Source: Halobacteriales archaeon YIM A00010
GTDB lineage: Archaea > Halobacteriota > Halobacteria > Halobacteriales > Haloarculaceae
Length of the DNA: 64,000 nt
Direction of reading: 5' to 3'
Assembly: GCA_025041175.1 (NCBI GenBank)
Contig: JAKCFJ010000002.1
Span: forward strand, 930,001-994,000
Position 1 is the first letter of the stretch. Each line of letters starts with the position of its first letter. The notes under the pieces are model-generated. The model made no database searches. It was given only the letters and a program-made list of their open reading frames with translations, and was not told the origin of the DNA. Shown piece by piece: positions 1-8,219 of this stretch. The position numbers were made by a program, and so were the translations under genes.

Positions 1-1
1 A

Positions 2-400
2 CTCATTCGGACCATGATCGAAACGGACGCCCGGCTGCTCAAAGCCGAAGGCACCGCCGAAGAGTGGGAGTTTCGTCTCCGCTTTGCAACTCACGAGGAC
101 CTCACTGCGTTCAATCAGGCCGTTACCGACCAGGGGATCCCGCTGTTGCTCCGGCAGTTGCACAATCCGGCCGAATCCACCGACCAGTCGCCGTTGTCGT
201 CGAAACAGCGCGAGACGATCGAGCAGGCGTACCACCGCGGCTATTTCAACGTGCCCCGAGACAGCACCGTCACTGATCTCGCTGACGCCATGGAAATCAG
301 CGATTCGGCCCTTTCTCAACGCCTGCGCCGTGGTCTCTCCGTGCTCGTGCGAGAATCCCTCATCTCGGAGGAAACTGGCGGAGGAAACGCAGGGAAATGA
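2..400 (+). CDS. HTH_10 (bat-type) regulator, 5' end outside the window
   Basis: The frame is open to the left edge of the window. The visible ATG at 14 follows in-frame codons with no stop, so the N-terminal part is probably missing. The visible 128-132 residues end in a typical HTH_10 domain of the haloarchaeal bat family (about residues 65-118, with the run LTDLADAMEISDSALSQRLR). The preceding part would be the C-terminal end of a bacterio-opsin activator-type sensor domain. These proteins are DNA-binding transcription regulators; the target cannot be told here. A second HTH_10 gene follows on the same strand after about 130 bases, so the two may be related or jointly expressed. Sure of the family, unsure of full length. 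Confidence 0.8.
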   Translation, partial: LIRTMIETDARLLKAEGTAEEWEFRLRFATHEDLTAFNQAVTDQGIPLLLRQLHNPAESTDQSPLSSKQRETIEQAYHRGYFNVPRDSTVTDLADAMEISDSALSQRLRRGLSVLVRESLISEETGGGNAGK

Positions 401-531
401 GCATCGCCTTCGCCACCGAAGGTCTGTCTCTCAGCCGGTTCTCTCCCCCATTATTACCTTAATCACACGGGTGAATTAATAACAATACATTCAAGGAAAT
501 ACTTACCGTATAGCTATCCAATGAAAGAGAC

Positions 532-1272
532 ATGGAGGTTCGAACGGCGCAGACCACCGACGAGGTCGATAGGAACGAGCAGCACGATGAAAGCACCCTC
601 GTGCGCGGGCGGATACCCACCGAGTCGTTCGCCTTGGAGGAGACGTTCGCCGCGGTTCCGGATCTTACGATCGAGTGTGCCCCGCTCGTCGCGTCGGGCG
701 AGGCGGCCAACATGTCACTGCTGTGGGCCAACACCGACGACACCGATCTGACAGCCACTCTTGCGAGAGATCCGACCGTTTCCGCCGTCACAGAGCTCCG
801 ACGAACCGACGATCGGCGCTTGTACCGGGTGGAGTGGGCCCACGATGTCGGCTGTTGCATCGATATGCTCCTCCAGTCAGAGGGGATTCTGCTCAGCAAC
901 CGAGGAACCGAGACCGAGTGGACCGTCGAAATCCTCTATCCCAACCGCGAGGACGTGCGAACCGCAAACGAGTGCTGTGAGCAGTACGGCCTTTCGTTCA
1001 CGATCGATACGATCCGTTCCCTTGATTCCGAACAGACGACCCAGTGTGGACTGACGTCGGCACAGTACGACGTCCTCACGCAAGCGTGCCAGAGCGGCTA
1101 CTTCACCGTTCCTCGGGAGATCGGTCTCGAGGATCTCGCAAACAAGATGGACGTTTCCCACCAGGCGCTCTCCGAACGGCTGCGGCGCGGCCACGATACC
1201 CTCATCAGATCGACGCTCATCGAAACGTCCTCCGGCTCGCCGACCGTTTCGTCGCCCACGTTGTCCCTGTAG
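532..1272 (+). CDS. HTH_10 (bat-type) transcription regulator
   Basis: The 246-residue protein has a ligand-sensing-type N-terminal half and a C-terminal HTH_10 domain (about residues 180-235; DVLTQACQSGYFTVPREIG is the family's usual entry). It holds several cysteines (a CC pair near residue 107, another in NECCEQYG near 148, and TQCGLT near 175). That could mean metal or redox sensing, but this is inference. The start at 532 gives the acidic N-terminus MEVRTAQTTDEVDRN and lies after an AT-rich stretch (470-520) that could hold the promoter. It follows another HTH_10 gene on the same strand. The 280 bases downstream hold the first copy of the 97-bp inverted-repeat element. Confidence 0.85.
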   Translation: MEVRTAQTTDEVDRNEQHDESTLVRGRIPTESFALEETFAAVPDLTIECAPLVASGEAANMSLLWANTDDTDLTATLARDPTVSAVTELRRTDDRRLYRVEWAHDVGCCIDMLLQSEGILLSNRGTETEWTVEILYPNREDVRTANECCEQYGLSFTIDTIRSLDSEQTTQCGLTSAQYDVLTQACQSGYFTVPREIGLEDLANKMDVSHQALSERLRRGHDTLIRSTLIETSSGSPTVSSPTLSL

Positions 1273-1381
1273 GCCAGTTACCCGAGACCGGCTGTCGCTG
1301 TTCGGAGACGCGTCCGGTGAGAAGCTCCGCTCCGTGGTCGCTGCGGACCAACACGCATTCCCGTCGCACACCGCACGGCTC

Positions 1382-1481
1382 ATACTGTCGGACAGAGGTG
1401 ATCGAATATCGGATCTCGTGAACCGCCGGACAGCAGCTGGCTATTCCGGCCCAATCCGTCCGTGGCTCTGTCCGACAGTAT
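1382..1481 (+). repeat. Copy 1 of the ~97-bp inverted-repeat element
   Basis: A 100-base intergenic element bounded by a perfect 12-base inverted repeat (ATACTGTCGGAC at the left, its complement at the right). Internally it carries GGTGATCG near the left end and ACAGCAGCTGG in the middle, in the same order as copies at 14321 and 50848 and in reverse at 18007 and 18480. No open frame is inside. It lies between an HTH_10 gene and the RLI-like gene, both on the plus strand. It could be a MITE-type non-autonomous element or a structured intergenic repeat. I see no clear target-site duplication. Confidence 0.8.
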
Positions 1482-1554
1482 CACTGTCGTGCGACGAGAC
1501 ACTGCGATACGGCCGGCAGAAATCCACTTGTAGCCGACGCCGCTAGTCGTTCGC

Positions 1555-3339
1555 ATGGGTGATCACACGAGCGCAGCACAGAAAGACGAGTACGCCGCAG
1601 TTATCGATCAGGAGAAGGTCACCGACGAGGTTCGAGACATCGCGCTGAAATACGACCCCTTGAATCAGGTGGGACGCGACGCGGGCTTTCACCTCACGGA
1701 CGACGGAGAGCTCCACATAGACGACGCAGCGGTGATCGAGGAGCACAAAATCGTCGCAAACAAGATCCCCAACGACGCGATCGAGATCGTTCGGCTTCCC
1801 GCCGAACGCGGCGAGCTGATCCACCAGTTCGGCGAAAACGGCTTTCGTCTCTACGAGCTGCCTGCGCCGTCCGAGGGGCGCGTTGTCGGCCTGCTCGGAC
1901 CAAACGGAGTGGGAAAATCGACCGCGCTCGGTATCCTCGGTGGATCGCTGAAACCGAACCTCGGGTATGGGACCGATCCGGAGTGGGACACCATCGTCCG
2001 GGAGTTTCGTGGAACCGCCGTGCAGACCCATCTAGAGAAACTCCGGGACGATGGCGTCACGACGGCGTACAAACCCCAACGGATCGATCGGATCCACGAC
2101 CAGTACGACGGGACCGTTTCGGAACTCCTGAGCGAACGCGACGAGCGGAACGTGTGCGACGTGGCCCTCGAACGACTCGATCTCGAAGACGTTGCCGATC
2201 GACGCGTCGCCGACCTTTCGGGCGGCGAGTTACAGCGCGTCGCGGTCGCGGCGACGCTCGGCGCTGACGTGGACGCGTATCTGATCGACGAACCCTCGTC
2301 GTACCTCGACGTGAGCCAGCGGTTGACCGTCGCCCGCACGATCGGGGAACTTGCGGGAGACAGGACAGTGCTCGTCGTCGACCACGACCTCATCACGCTC
2401 GACGTCGTGGCCGATTCCGTTCACGTGGTGTACGGCGAACCGGCGGGGTTCGGCGTCGTCTCGCGGTCGCTTTCGACCCGACGGGCCATCAACCAGTTCC
2501 TAGAAGGCCGTTTACGCGGCGAAAACGTCCGGATCAGAGAGACAGCCATCGATTTCCGTCGAGAGGACACCGGGGACACGAGCGGACGGGCCGTGTTCGA
2601 GTACCCGTCGTTGACGAAGGAGTTCGACTCGTTCTCGCTCCGCGTGGAGTCCGGAACCGTCCGCGAAGGGGAGATCCTCGGAATCCTGGGTCGGAACGGG
2701 CTGGGAAAGACGACGTTCGCCAAGCTGCTGGCAGGGACGCTCACGCCGGACGACGGCGAGGTGGACGCCGACATCAGGATTTCCTACAAGCCTCAGTATC
2801 TCGAACCCGCCTTCGACGGCACGGTTCGGGAACTGTTCGCCAGCCACGTCGATACGCACACGAGAGAGTTCGAGACCGGCGTTCGACGGTGGTTCGATCT
2901 CGATCCCTTGTTCGAACGGGCTGTCGAGGAGCTTTCGGGCGGCGAACTGCAGCGCGTCAGTACTGCGCTCGCGCTCGCCAGGGATGCCGAGCTGTATCTG
3001 TTGGACGAACCGTCAGCGCATCTCGACGCGGAGCAGCGGACATCGCTCGGGGCTACCATCCGCCAGTTCGTGAACCGAGGGGTTTCCTGTCTCGTTATCG
3101 AGCACGATCTACTGCTCTTCGATTACGTTTCTGATAGGGCCATGACGTTCGAGGGCAATCCTGGGACGCAGGGCGTCGGTCGGTCACCCCAACCCGCCCG
3201 CCGCGGAATGAACAGATTCTTGGAGACCGTGGGTGTGACGTTCCGGAAAGATCCGAACACTGGCCGGCCGCGCGCGAACAAACCCGGAAGCCAGAAAGAT
3301 AGGGAACAAAAATCATCCGGCAACTATTATGTTGTGTGA
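1555..3339 (+). CDS. RLI/ABCE1-like twin-ATPase lacking the Fe-S cysteines
   Basis: A 594-residue twin-cassette soluble ABC ATPase with the ABCE1 (RLI, ribosome recycling) layout. Cassette 1 has Walker A GPNGVGKST near residue 115, signature LSGGELQR near 221 and Walker B YLIDEPSS near 242. Cassette 2 has GRNGLGKTT near 379, LSGGELQRV near 459 and LYLLDEPSAHLD near 480. The N-terminal 80 residues align with the ABCE1 ferredoxin-like domain (AVIDQEK, and NDAIEIVRLP just before cassette 1, as in the usual PFDAIEI). All eight cluster-binding cysteines are absent; no Cys occurs before cassette 1. This is therefore a divergent paralogue, not the essential RLI. It may act on ribosomes without an Fe-S switch, or have a new role. 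The cassettes look catalytically intact. Family assignment is secure; function is inference. Confidence 0.85.
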   Translation: MGDHTSAAQKDEYAAVIDQEKVTDEVRDIALKYDPLNQVGRDAGFHLTDDGELHIDDAAVIEEHKIVANKIPNDAIEIVRLPAERGELIHQFGENGFRLYELPAPSEGRVVGLLGPNGVGKSTALGILGGSLKPNLGYGTDPEWDTIVREFRGTAVQTHLEKLRDDGVTTAYKPQRIDRIHDQYDGTVSELLSERDERNVCDVALERLDLEDVADRRVADLSGGELQRVAVAATLGADVDAYLIDEPSSYLDVSQRLTVARTIGELAGDRTVLVVDHDLITLDVVADSVHVVYGEPAGFGVVSRSLSTRRAINQFLEGRLRGENVRIRETAIDFRREDTGDTSGRAVFEYPSLTKEFDSFSLRVESGTVREGEILGILGRNGLGKTTFAKLLAGTLTPDDGEVDADIRISYKPQYLEPAFDGTVRELFASHVDTHTREFETGVRRWFDLDPLFERAVEELSGGELQRVSTALALARDAELYLLDEPSAHLDAEQRTSLGATIRQFVNRGVSCLVIEHDLLLFDYVSDRAMTFEGNPGTQGVGRSPQPARRGMNRFLETVGVTFRKDPNTGRPRANKPGSQKDREQKSSGNYYVV

Positions 3340-3705
3340 TCAGTTCTATGTAAATGATTATACGAAAACGAAGTATTCAGATCTACTGTTACGACTGGTC
3401 GCGCGGTTACTACCATCGGGCGCACGGACTAGCGTCTGCAGTACGCGCAAATCGTGTGACGGCCAGAATGAGACGTAAACAGCGCTACTCTGACTATTCT
3501 GTGGATAGATGCGTGTACATGATACGATGCTGTGAAGTCACGATCACACTGTCTAAATCCTAGATAGACAGTATTGAATGTAAATATAGAGTTGTTAGTA
3601 TATAGTGGGCAGGTGGTGTATCCACCGATAGTGGAGAGTAAACGTCTATCGCGGGACGAGCCCACGCTTGATTACAGACGTACAGTTGTAATTCTACAGT
3701 CGATG
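3340..3705. other. AT-rich intergenic stretch, no gene seen
   Basis: 366 bases between the RLI-like gene (plus) and the IclR gene (minus), so both genes end here. The stretch is clearly richer in A and T than its neighbours. Open frames on both strands are short and lack haloarchaeal composition. I found no RNA gene, no copy of the 97-bp element and no convincing remnant. It could hold both terminators. Confidence 0.5.
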
Positions 3706-4473
3706 CTACTCGTACGCGTACCGAACTGTGATGATGTTTGCGGCGTCGTACAGCTCCTCGAGAAGGACACCGTCGATCCGTTCGTCGTTGAGGCGGTTTT
3801 TCGGTCCCGAGATCGAGATGGCGCCGATGGTACGATCGTCCACCCTGAGTGGAACCGCAACGGAGCGGATTCCGTTGCGCCGTTCCTCGTCTTCGAGCGC
3901 GTAGCCCCGGTCGCGGACGGCTTCGAGCTCCGCAGAGAGCTCCTCACGAGTGGCGATCGTTCGTTTCGTTGTGACGGTGAGTCCGTGAGTCTCGATGATC
4001 TCGTCCACCCTCGTGGGCGGGAGGTGGGCGAGCAACGACTTTCCGAGCGCGGTCCAGTGCATGTTCGTGTACTCACCGGTCGGAGCGTTGTCGTACACCG
4101 CTTCACTCCCCTCGGATTGGTAGAGGAGCACCCGCTGGCCGTTCTCCTCGACGCCCAGGTTGGCAACTTCCCCCGTTTTGGTGGCGAGCGCGTCGATCTC
4201 CTCCCTCCCGCTTCGATAGATGTGTCGACGCTGCCGGACGGTCCCCCCGTCACGAAGGAACCGGAAACTCAACCGGTATGCGCCGTCCTCTTTGACGACG
4301 TAGCCGAGCGAGCGCAGCGTCTTCAGGTGAACGTGCGCGGTGCTGGTCGGGATGTCTAGCGCCCTAGCGAGCTCCGAAACGGTCATCGCGCCCGTCTCGC
4401 GCAACGAAGCGATCACCGAAAACGCGCGTTCGACCGCACCGACCGTCTTTCCGGATTCGTTCGTCTCGTCCAT
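3706..4473 (-). CDS. IclR-family transcription regulator
   Basis: The 255-residue protein has an N-terminal winged helix (about residues 10-65; AVERAFSVIASLRETGAMTV then VSELARALDIPTSTAHVHL) and a C-terminal IclR effector-binding domain (NMHWTALGKSLLAHLPP near 140, ending GAISISGPKNRL). The ATG at 4473 was preferred over the upstream frame because it gives the standard IclR start MDETNESGKTVGAVERAF. It is divergent from the GH67 alpha-glucuronidase gene and so probably controls the glucuronate genes in response to a sugar acid. IclR proteins regulate pentose and sugar-acid use in haloarchaea. A 15-base palindrome at 4508-4522 is a likely operator. Ligand unknown. Confidence 0.9.
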   Translation of the reverse strand: MDETNESGKTVGAVERAFSVIASLRETGAMTVSELARALDIPTSTAHVHLKTLRSLGYVVKEDGAYRLSFRFLRDGGTVRQRRHIYRSGREEIDALATKTGEVANLGVEENGQRVLLYQSEGSEAVYDNAPTGEYTNMHWTALGKSLLAHLPPTRVDEIIETHGLTVTTKRTIATREELSAELEAVRDRGYALEDEERRNGIRSVAVPLRVDDRTIGAISISGPKNRLNDERIDGVLLEELYDAANIITVRYAYE

Positions 4474-4507
4474 TGCGTGCGATTGTGCATCCTGTGACGA
4501 AAGTCTT

Positions 4508-4522
4508 TCCACTATCAGTGGA
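4508..4522. promoter_or_regulatory. Palindromic candidate operator in the IclR/GH67 intergenic region
   Basis: TCCACT-ATC-AGTGGA is a perfect 6+3+6 inverted repeat, about 40 bases upstream of the IclR start and 90 upstream of the alpha-glucuronidase start. Position and symmetry fit a dimeric winged-helix regulator such as the adjacent IclR protein. I did not see a second copy upstream of uxuA or the SDR gene, so a wider role is unproven. Confidence 0.45.
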
Positions 4523-4609
4523 TTCAACCCCCGAAACGGTTCTCGTCGGTTCCCCACGACATTGAGCCAGCCGTCAACGCTTTACGACAGCGACCCAATG
4601 CGAGGGTAG

Positions 4610-6664
4610 ATGCCGCTCGAAGCGTACGACGACTGTTGGCTCCGGTACGACCGGGCCGACGAGAACCGCCAGGCGTCGTATCGGACCTGTGTGAACGTGT
4701 ACGCCTCCGTCGGAGCGCCCGAACTCGGCGCGGTTCGTGAGGAGCTCCGGCGCGGAATCAGCGGGCTGCTCGGCCGCGAACCCCACCTCTGGCAACACCC
4801 GCCACGGTCGGCAGACGGCTTTCTCGCGGTCGGCACCCCCGAGGAGATGGAGGTCGTCAGCGACGCCGTATCGGTCGATACGGTCCAGTCGCTCGGTGAC
4901 GGCGGCTTCCACATCCGCTCTGCCGAGTGGGAAGGCGCTGACGTGGTCGTGGTCACCGCACCCACCGATCGGGGATTGGTGTACGGAACCTTCCATCTCT
5001 TGAGACGCATGTCGCTCGGACGGTCGATCGACGATCTCGACATCGTCGAAGAGCCCGCGAACGCGGAGCGGATCGTCGACCACTGGGACAACCCGTACCG
5101 ACGGTCGGTCGAGCGGGGGTACGCGGGGCAGTCGCTGTTCGACTGGGAACGGCTCCCCGATCTCCGCGAGCGGTATTTCGATTACGCCCGGCTGCTCGCG
5201 TCGGTCGGCATCAACGGTGTCGTCGTCAACAACGTCAACACGAGAATTCCCGCTCGGGAGAGCGCGAACGAGTTCGTCTCACGGAACGCCGGCTGGCGGC
5301 TGTTAGAGCGGGACGGACTCGAAAAAACCGCCGCGCTGGCGTCGGTGTTCCGCCGGTACGGCATTCGAACCTACCTGTCGGTGAACTTCGCTGCGCCGAT
5401 GCTGATCGGTGATCTCGACACGGCCGATCCGCTGGACGACGCCGTCGAGGAATGGTGGGCGCGGAAAGCAGAAGGAGTGTACGACGCTGTTCCCGACTTC
5501 GGCGGGTTTCTCGTGAAAGCCGACTCGGAGGGCCAACCCGGACCCTACGACTACGACCGGAGCCACGCGGAGGGGGCGAACGTCCTCGCGCGAGCGCTAG
5601 AGCCACACGGCGGGCGCGTCTGGTGGCGGGCGTTCGTCTACTCCGACCACGACGATCGCGCGGTCCAGGCCTACGAGGCGTTCGAACCCATTGATGGAGC
5701 GTTCCACGAGAACGTCACGCTGCAAATAAAAAACGGTCCGATCGACTTCCAGCCCCGAGAGCCGGCGTCGACGCTGTTCGGCGCGATGCCCGCGACCAAT
5801 CTGAGCTGTGAGCTGCAGATAACGCAGGAGTACACCGGACAAGGAGTGCATTGTTGTTGTCTGGTCCCACAGTGGAAGGAGATACTCGAGTTCGACACCG
5901 GCGACGGAACTCCGCTCAAGGAGGTGATCGCCGACAGTGCGGGCGAGGGGATCGTCGGGGTCGTCGGGGTCGGCAAGGACCCGAACTGGACCGGCCACTA
6001 CCTCTCGCAGGCGAACCTCTACGGCTACGGTCGTCTGGCGTGGAATCCAGATCTCGACACCGAAACCATCACCGACGAATGGGCTCGACAGACGTTCGAC
6101 GACGACGCAACGGAAACGATCAGCGGCGTTCTGCTCGACTCGTGGGATGCTGTCGTCGACTACGAGACGGGCGGACTCGGGCTGATGCACATGATGTACA
6201 ACGGAAGCGCTCGGCTGGAGAACCACTACGACCCCTCGCCCCACGAGTGGCCCGGCTACCACGGTGCCACCGAGGAGGAGATCGGCGTCGACCGAACCAC
6301 GACAGGGAGCGGCTACGCCGCGCAGTACCCCGATCCAGTCGCCGAGACGTACGAGGATCCCGAAACCTGTCCGGAGGAGCTGTTGCTGTTTTTCCACTCG
6401 CTCCCGTGGGAGTACGAACTCGACGAGACAACGGTCGTCCAGCGGCTGTACGACAACTGCTTCGACGGCGTGGACGCGGTTCGGGATCTCCGCGCGCGCT
6501 GGCACTCGCTGGAGGGCGTTATCGACGAGCAGCGGTACCGACACGTCGCCGAACGGTTCGACGAGCAGGTCGTGCAATCGAGGCGGTGGCGCGATACGCT
6601 GGTCTCCTTTTTCTACGACCACTCTGGAATCCCCGACGAGCAGGGGCGAGTGCCGCGCCCGTGA
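4610..6664 (+). CDS. GH67 alpha-glucuronidase
   Basis: The 684-residue enzyme belongs to glycoside hydrolase family 67, which removes (4-O-methyl)glucuronic acid from the ends of xylo-oligosaccharides. The family's key motif is near residues 371-386 (VTLQIKNGPIDFQPREP), with the conserved acidic residues of the active site. Length matches the usual 680-720. There is no signal peptide (MPLEAYDDCWLRYDRADE), so it works in the cytoplasm on imported aldotetraouronic-type sugars. It is divergent from the IclR gene and 64 bases upstream of mannonate dehydratase. Together these suggest: release glucuronate, isomerise it (the isomerase is broken here), reduce and dehydrate it to 2-keto-3-deoxygluconate. 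Confidence 0.92.
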   Translation: MPLEAYDDCWLRYDRADENRQASYRTCVNVYASVGAPELGAVREELRRGISGLLGREPHLWQHPPRSADGFLAVGTPEEMEVVSDAVSVDTVQSLGDGGFHIRSAEWEGADVVVVTAPTDRGLVYGTFHLLRRMSLGRSIDDLDIVEEPANAERIVDHWDNPYRRSVERGYAGQSLFDWERLPDLRERYFDYARLLASVGINGVVVNNVNTRIPARESANEFVSRNAGWRLLERDGLEKTAALASVFRRYGIRTYLSVNFAAPMLIGDLDTADPLDDAVEEWWARKAEGVYDAVPDFGGFLVKADSEGQPGPYDYDRSHAEGANVLARALEPHGGRVWWRAFVYSDHDDRAVQAYEAFEPIDGAFHENVTLQIKNGPIDFQPREPASTLFGAMPATNLSCELQITQEYTGQGVHCCCLVPQWKEILEFDTGDGTPLKEVIADSAGEGIVGVVGVGKDPNWTGHYLSQANLYGYGRLAWNPDLDTETITDEWARQTFDDDATETISGVLLDSWDAVVDYETGGLGLMHMMYNGSARLENHYDPSPHEWPGYHGATEEEIGVDRTTTGSGYAAQYPDPVAETYEDPETCPEELLLFFHSLPWEYELDETTVVQRLYDNCFDGVDAVRDLRARWHSLEGVIDEQRYRHVAERFDEQVVQSRRWRDTLVSFFYDHSGIPDEQGRVPRP

Positions 6665-6728
6665 GGAAGTCGACCCACAGACGGAACGCAACGTGTTCTT
6701 TAAGTCGTAGAGACGCAATAAGAAAGCC

Positions 6729-7775
6729 ATGACGGCAGACGGTAGCGACACAGCCACGCAGCGACAGGAACAGCTCCCCATGCGGGTGGGTCTCGGGCAG
6801 TTCATGGAGCCGACCGAGGAGCGCCTGCGGTTCATCAAGCAGCTCGGCGTCGACGATATCCTCCTGAACATGTACCAGTACGACGATCCCGACTACGAAC
6901 ACATGCCCGACGACGAGCGGATGGTGCTCTCGGAGGATGGCGTTTGGTCGGCAGAGAACCTGACCGCGCTGCGCGAGCGCATCGAGGACGCTGGGCTGCG
7001 ACTGAACGCCATCGAGAACGTCCCCACGTCCTTTTACGACGAGGTGATGCTGAATACGTCCGGACGCGACGAGCAGATGGAGAAAATGAAAGAGACGATA
7101 CGGAACATGGGGGAGGCCGACATCCCCATCTTCGGCTATCACTGGGCACCGGCGGGGGTGTGGCGCACCGGAAACGCGACCGTCCGTGGTGGCGCGTCGG
7201 TGTCGGCCTTCGACGCCGCGGCTGTCGACGAAAGCCTCACCCACGGCCGGGAGTACACTGAAGCGGAGATGTGGGAGAACTACGAGTTTTTCCTGCGCGA
7301 GCTGCTCCCGGTCGCCGAGAAGGCTGGGGTGAAGCTGTGTCTCCATCCGAGCGATCCGCCGATGGAGACACTTGGAGGAGTGCCACAGATCGCTCGGAAC
7401 TTCGAGAATTTCAAGCGCGCGATGGAGATCGTTCCGAGCGACAACCACGGATTGGAGTTCTGTCTGGGCTGTTGGTCCGAGATGGGTGAGGATCTACCGG
7501 CGGTCATCCGCTACTTCGGCGAGCGGGACGAGCTGTTCTACGTCCACTTCCGCGATGTCGAGGGGACCGTTCCCACGTTCACGGAGACGTTCGTCGACGA
7601 GGGGAACTACGACGAGCACAGGGTGTTGGAGCTGCTGGACGATGTCGGATTCACCGGAATGATGATCCCCGACCACACCCCCCGTCTGGAGGGCGACACC
7701 GACTGGGAGCACCGAGGACGCGCCTACACGGTGGGGTATCTCCGGGGGATGCTCAAAGCGATGCGCGACTCGTAG
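6729..7775 (+). CDS. uxuA: Mannonate dehydratase
   Basis: The 348-residue protein matches UxuA, which dehydrates D-mannonate to 2-keto-3-deoxygluconate in hexuronate breakdown. Visible family marks are the TIM-barrel start MRVGLGQFMEPTEERLRFIK, the metal-site region IPIFGYHWAPAGVWRT near 136, CLHPSDPP near 205, and LEFCLGCWSEMG near 245. A TATA-like TTTAAG about 28 bases before the ATG suggests its own leaderless promoter although it follows the GH67 gene. Immediately downstream, on the other strand, lies a ruined glucuronate isomerase gene. The enzyme itself looks complete. Confidence 0.93.
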   Translation: MTADGSDTATQRQEQLPMRVGLGQFMEPTEERLRFIKQLGVDDILLNMYQYDDPDYEHMPDDERMVLSEDGVWSAENLTALRERIEDAGLRLNAIENVPTSFYDEVMLNTSGRDEQMEKMKETIRNMGEADIPIFGYHWAPAGVWRTGNATVRGGASVSAFDAAAVDESLTHGREYTEAEMWENYEFFLRELLPVAEKAGVKLCLHPSDPPMETLGGVPQIARNFENFKRAMEIVPSDNHGLEFCLGCWSEMGEDLPAVIRYFGERDELFYVHFRDVEGTVPTFTETFVDEGNYDEHRVLELLDDVGFTGMMIPDHTPRLEGDTDWEHRGRAYTVGYLRGMLKAMRDS

Positions 7776-7807
7776 GCCACGCGCGCGACAAACCGGTGCG
7801 GCCGCAG

Positions 7808-8185
7808 CTACCGGAAGCCAAAAAGCTCTCGCGGGCGGTCGTACGCGACGTGTTCGGCGAGGGAGCCGGCCACGTCCATCGGCATCCGGCTCCGGTCGAC
7901 GTAGCCACCGAGGACGTTCACCAGCGACCGACGGAACATCTCGAAGCGCGAGCCGAACGAGAGCAGTTTCCGCGAGTCGCTCACCATCCCGGCGTGGTTT
8001 GCGAGCAGGTCGACCGAACTGACGTACTCGAGCTGGTGTTCCATTCCGAAGGGGCTGTCGTTGAATCACCACGCGGGACCGACGCTCACGTTCGGGAACG
8101 CGCCAGCGCCGTCTACTTCTCGCGGTTGGACGCGTCGCCGGTGCTCCGGCGATCGGGAACACCGCCCCGAAACCGGAGACATTCA
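7808..8185 (-). pseudogene. uxaC: Remnant of glucuronate isomerase
   Basis: The minus strand encodes the C-terminal part of a UxaC-type glucuronate isomerase: FNDSPFGMEHQLEYVSSVD, LLANHAGMVSDSRKLLSFGS, RFEMFRRSLVNVLGG and the end DRPRELFGFR. The last 78 residues are an open frame from 8044. Upstream the homology continues through an in-frame TGA where the family has the second Trp of PAWWFND (near 8073). Past a frame change near 8117, GDASNREK appears in another frame. The family is about 470 residues, so roughly three quarters is gone. The gene is dead. It would have supplied the step from glucuronate to fructuronate between the GH67 enzyme and UxuA. The 5' limit is approximate. Confidence 0.8.
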
Positions 8186-8219
8186 GATAAATATAAGGCT
8201 CCACCGCGAAACACGATCG

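Noticed and set aside
3340-3705. A possible RNA gene or a gene remnant in the AT-rich gap
   Set aside because: No long stem structure, no family sequence in six frames and no repeat copy could be supported.
3574-4359. A 261-codon plus-strand frame opposite the IclR gene
   Set aside because: It is the antisense shadow of the IclR gene, which has clear domain motifs on the minus strand.
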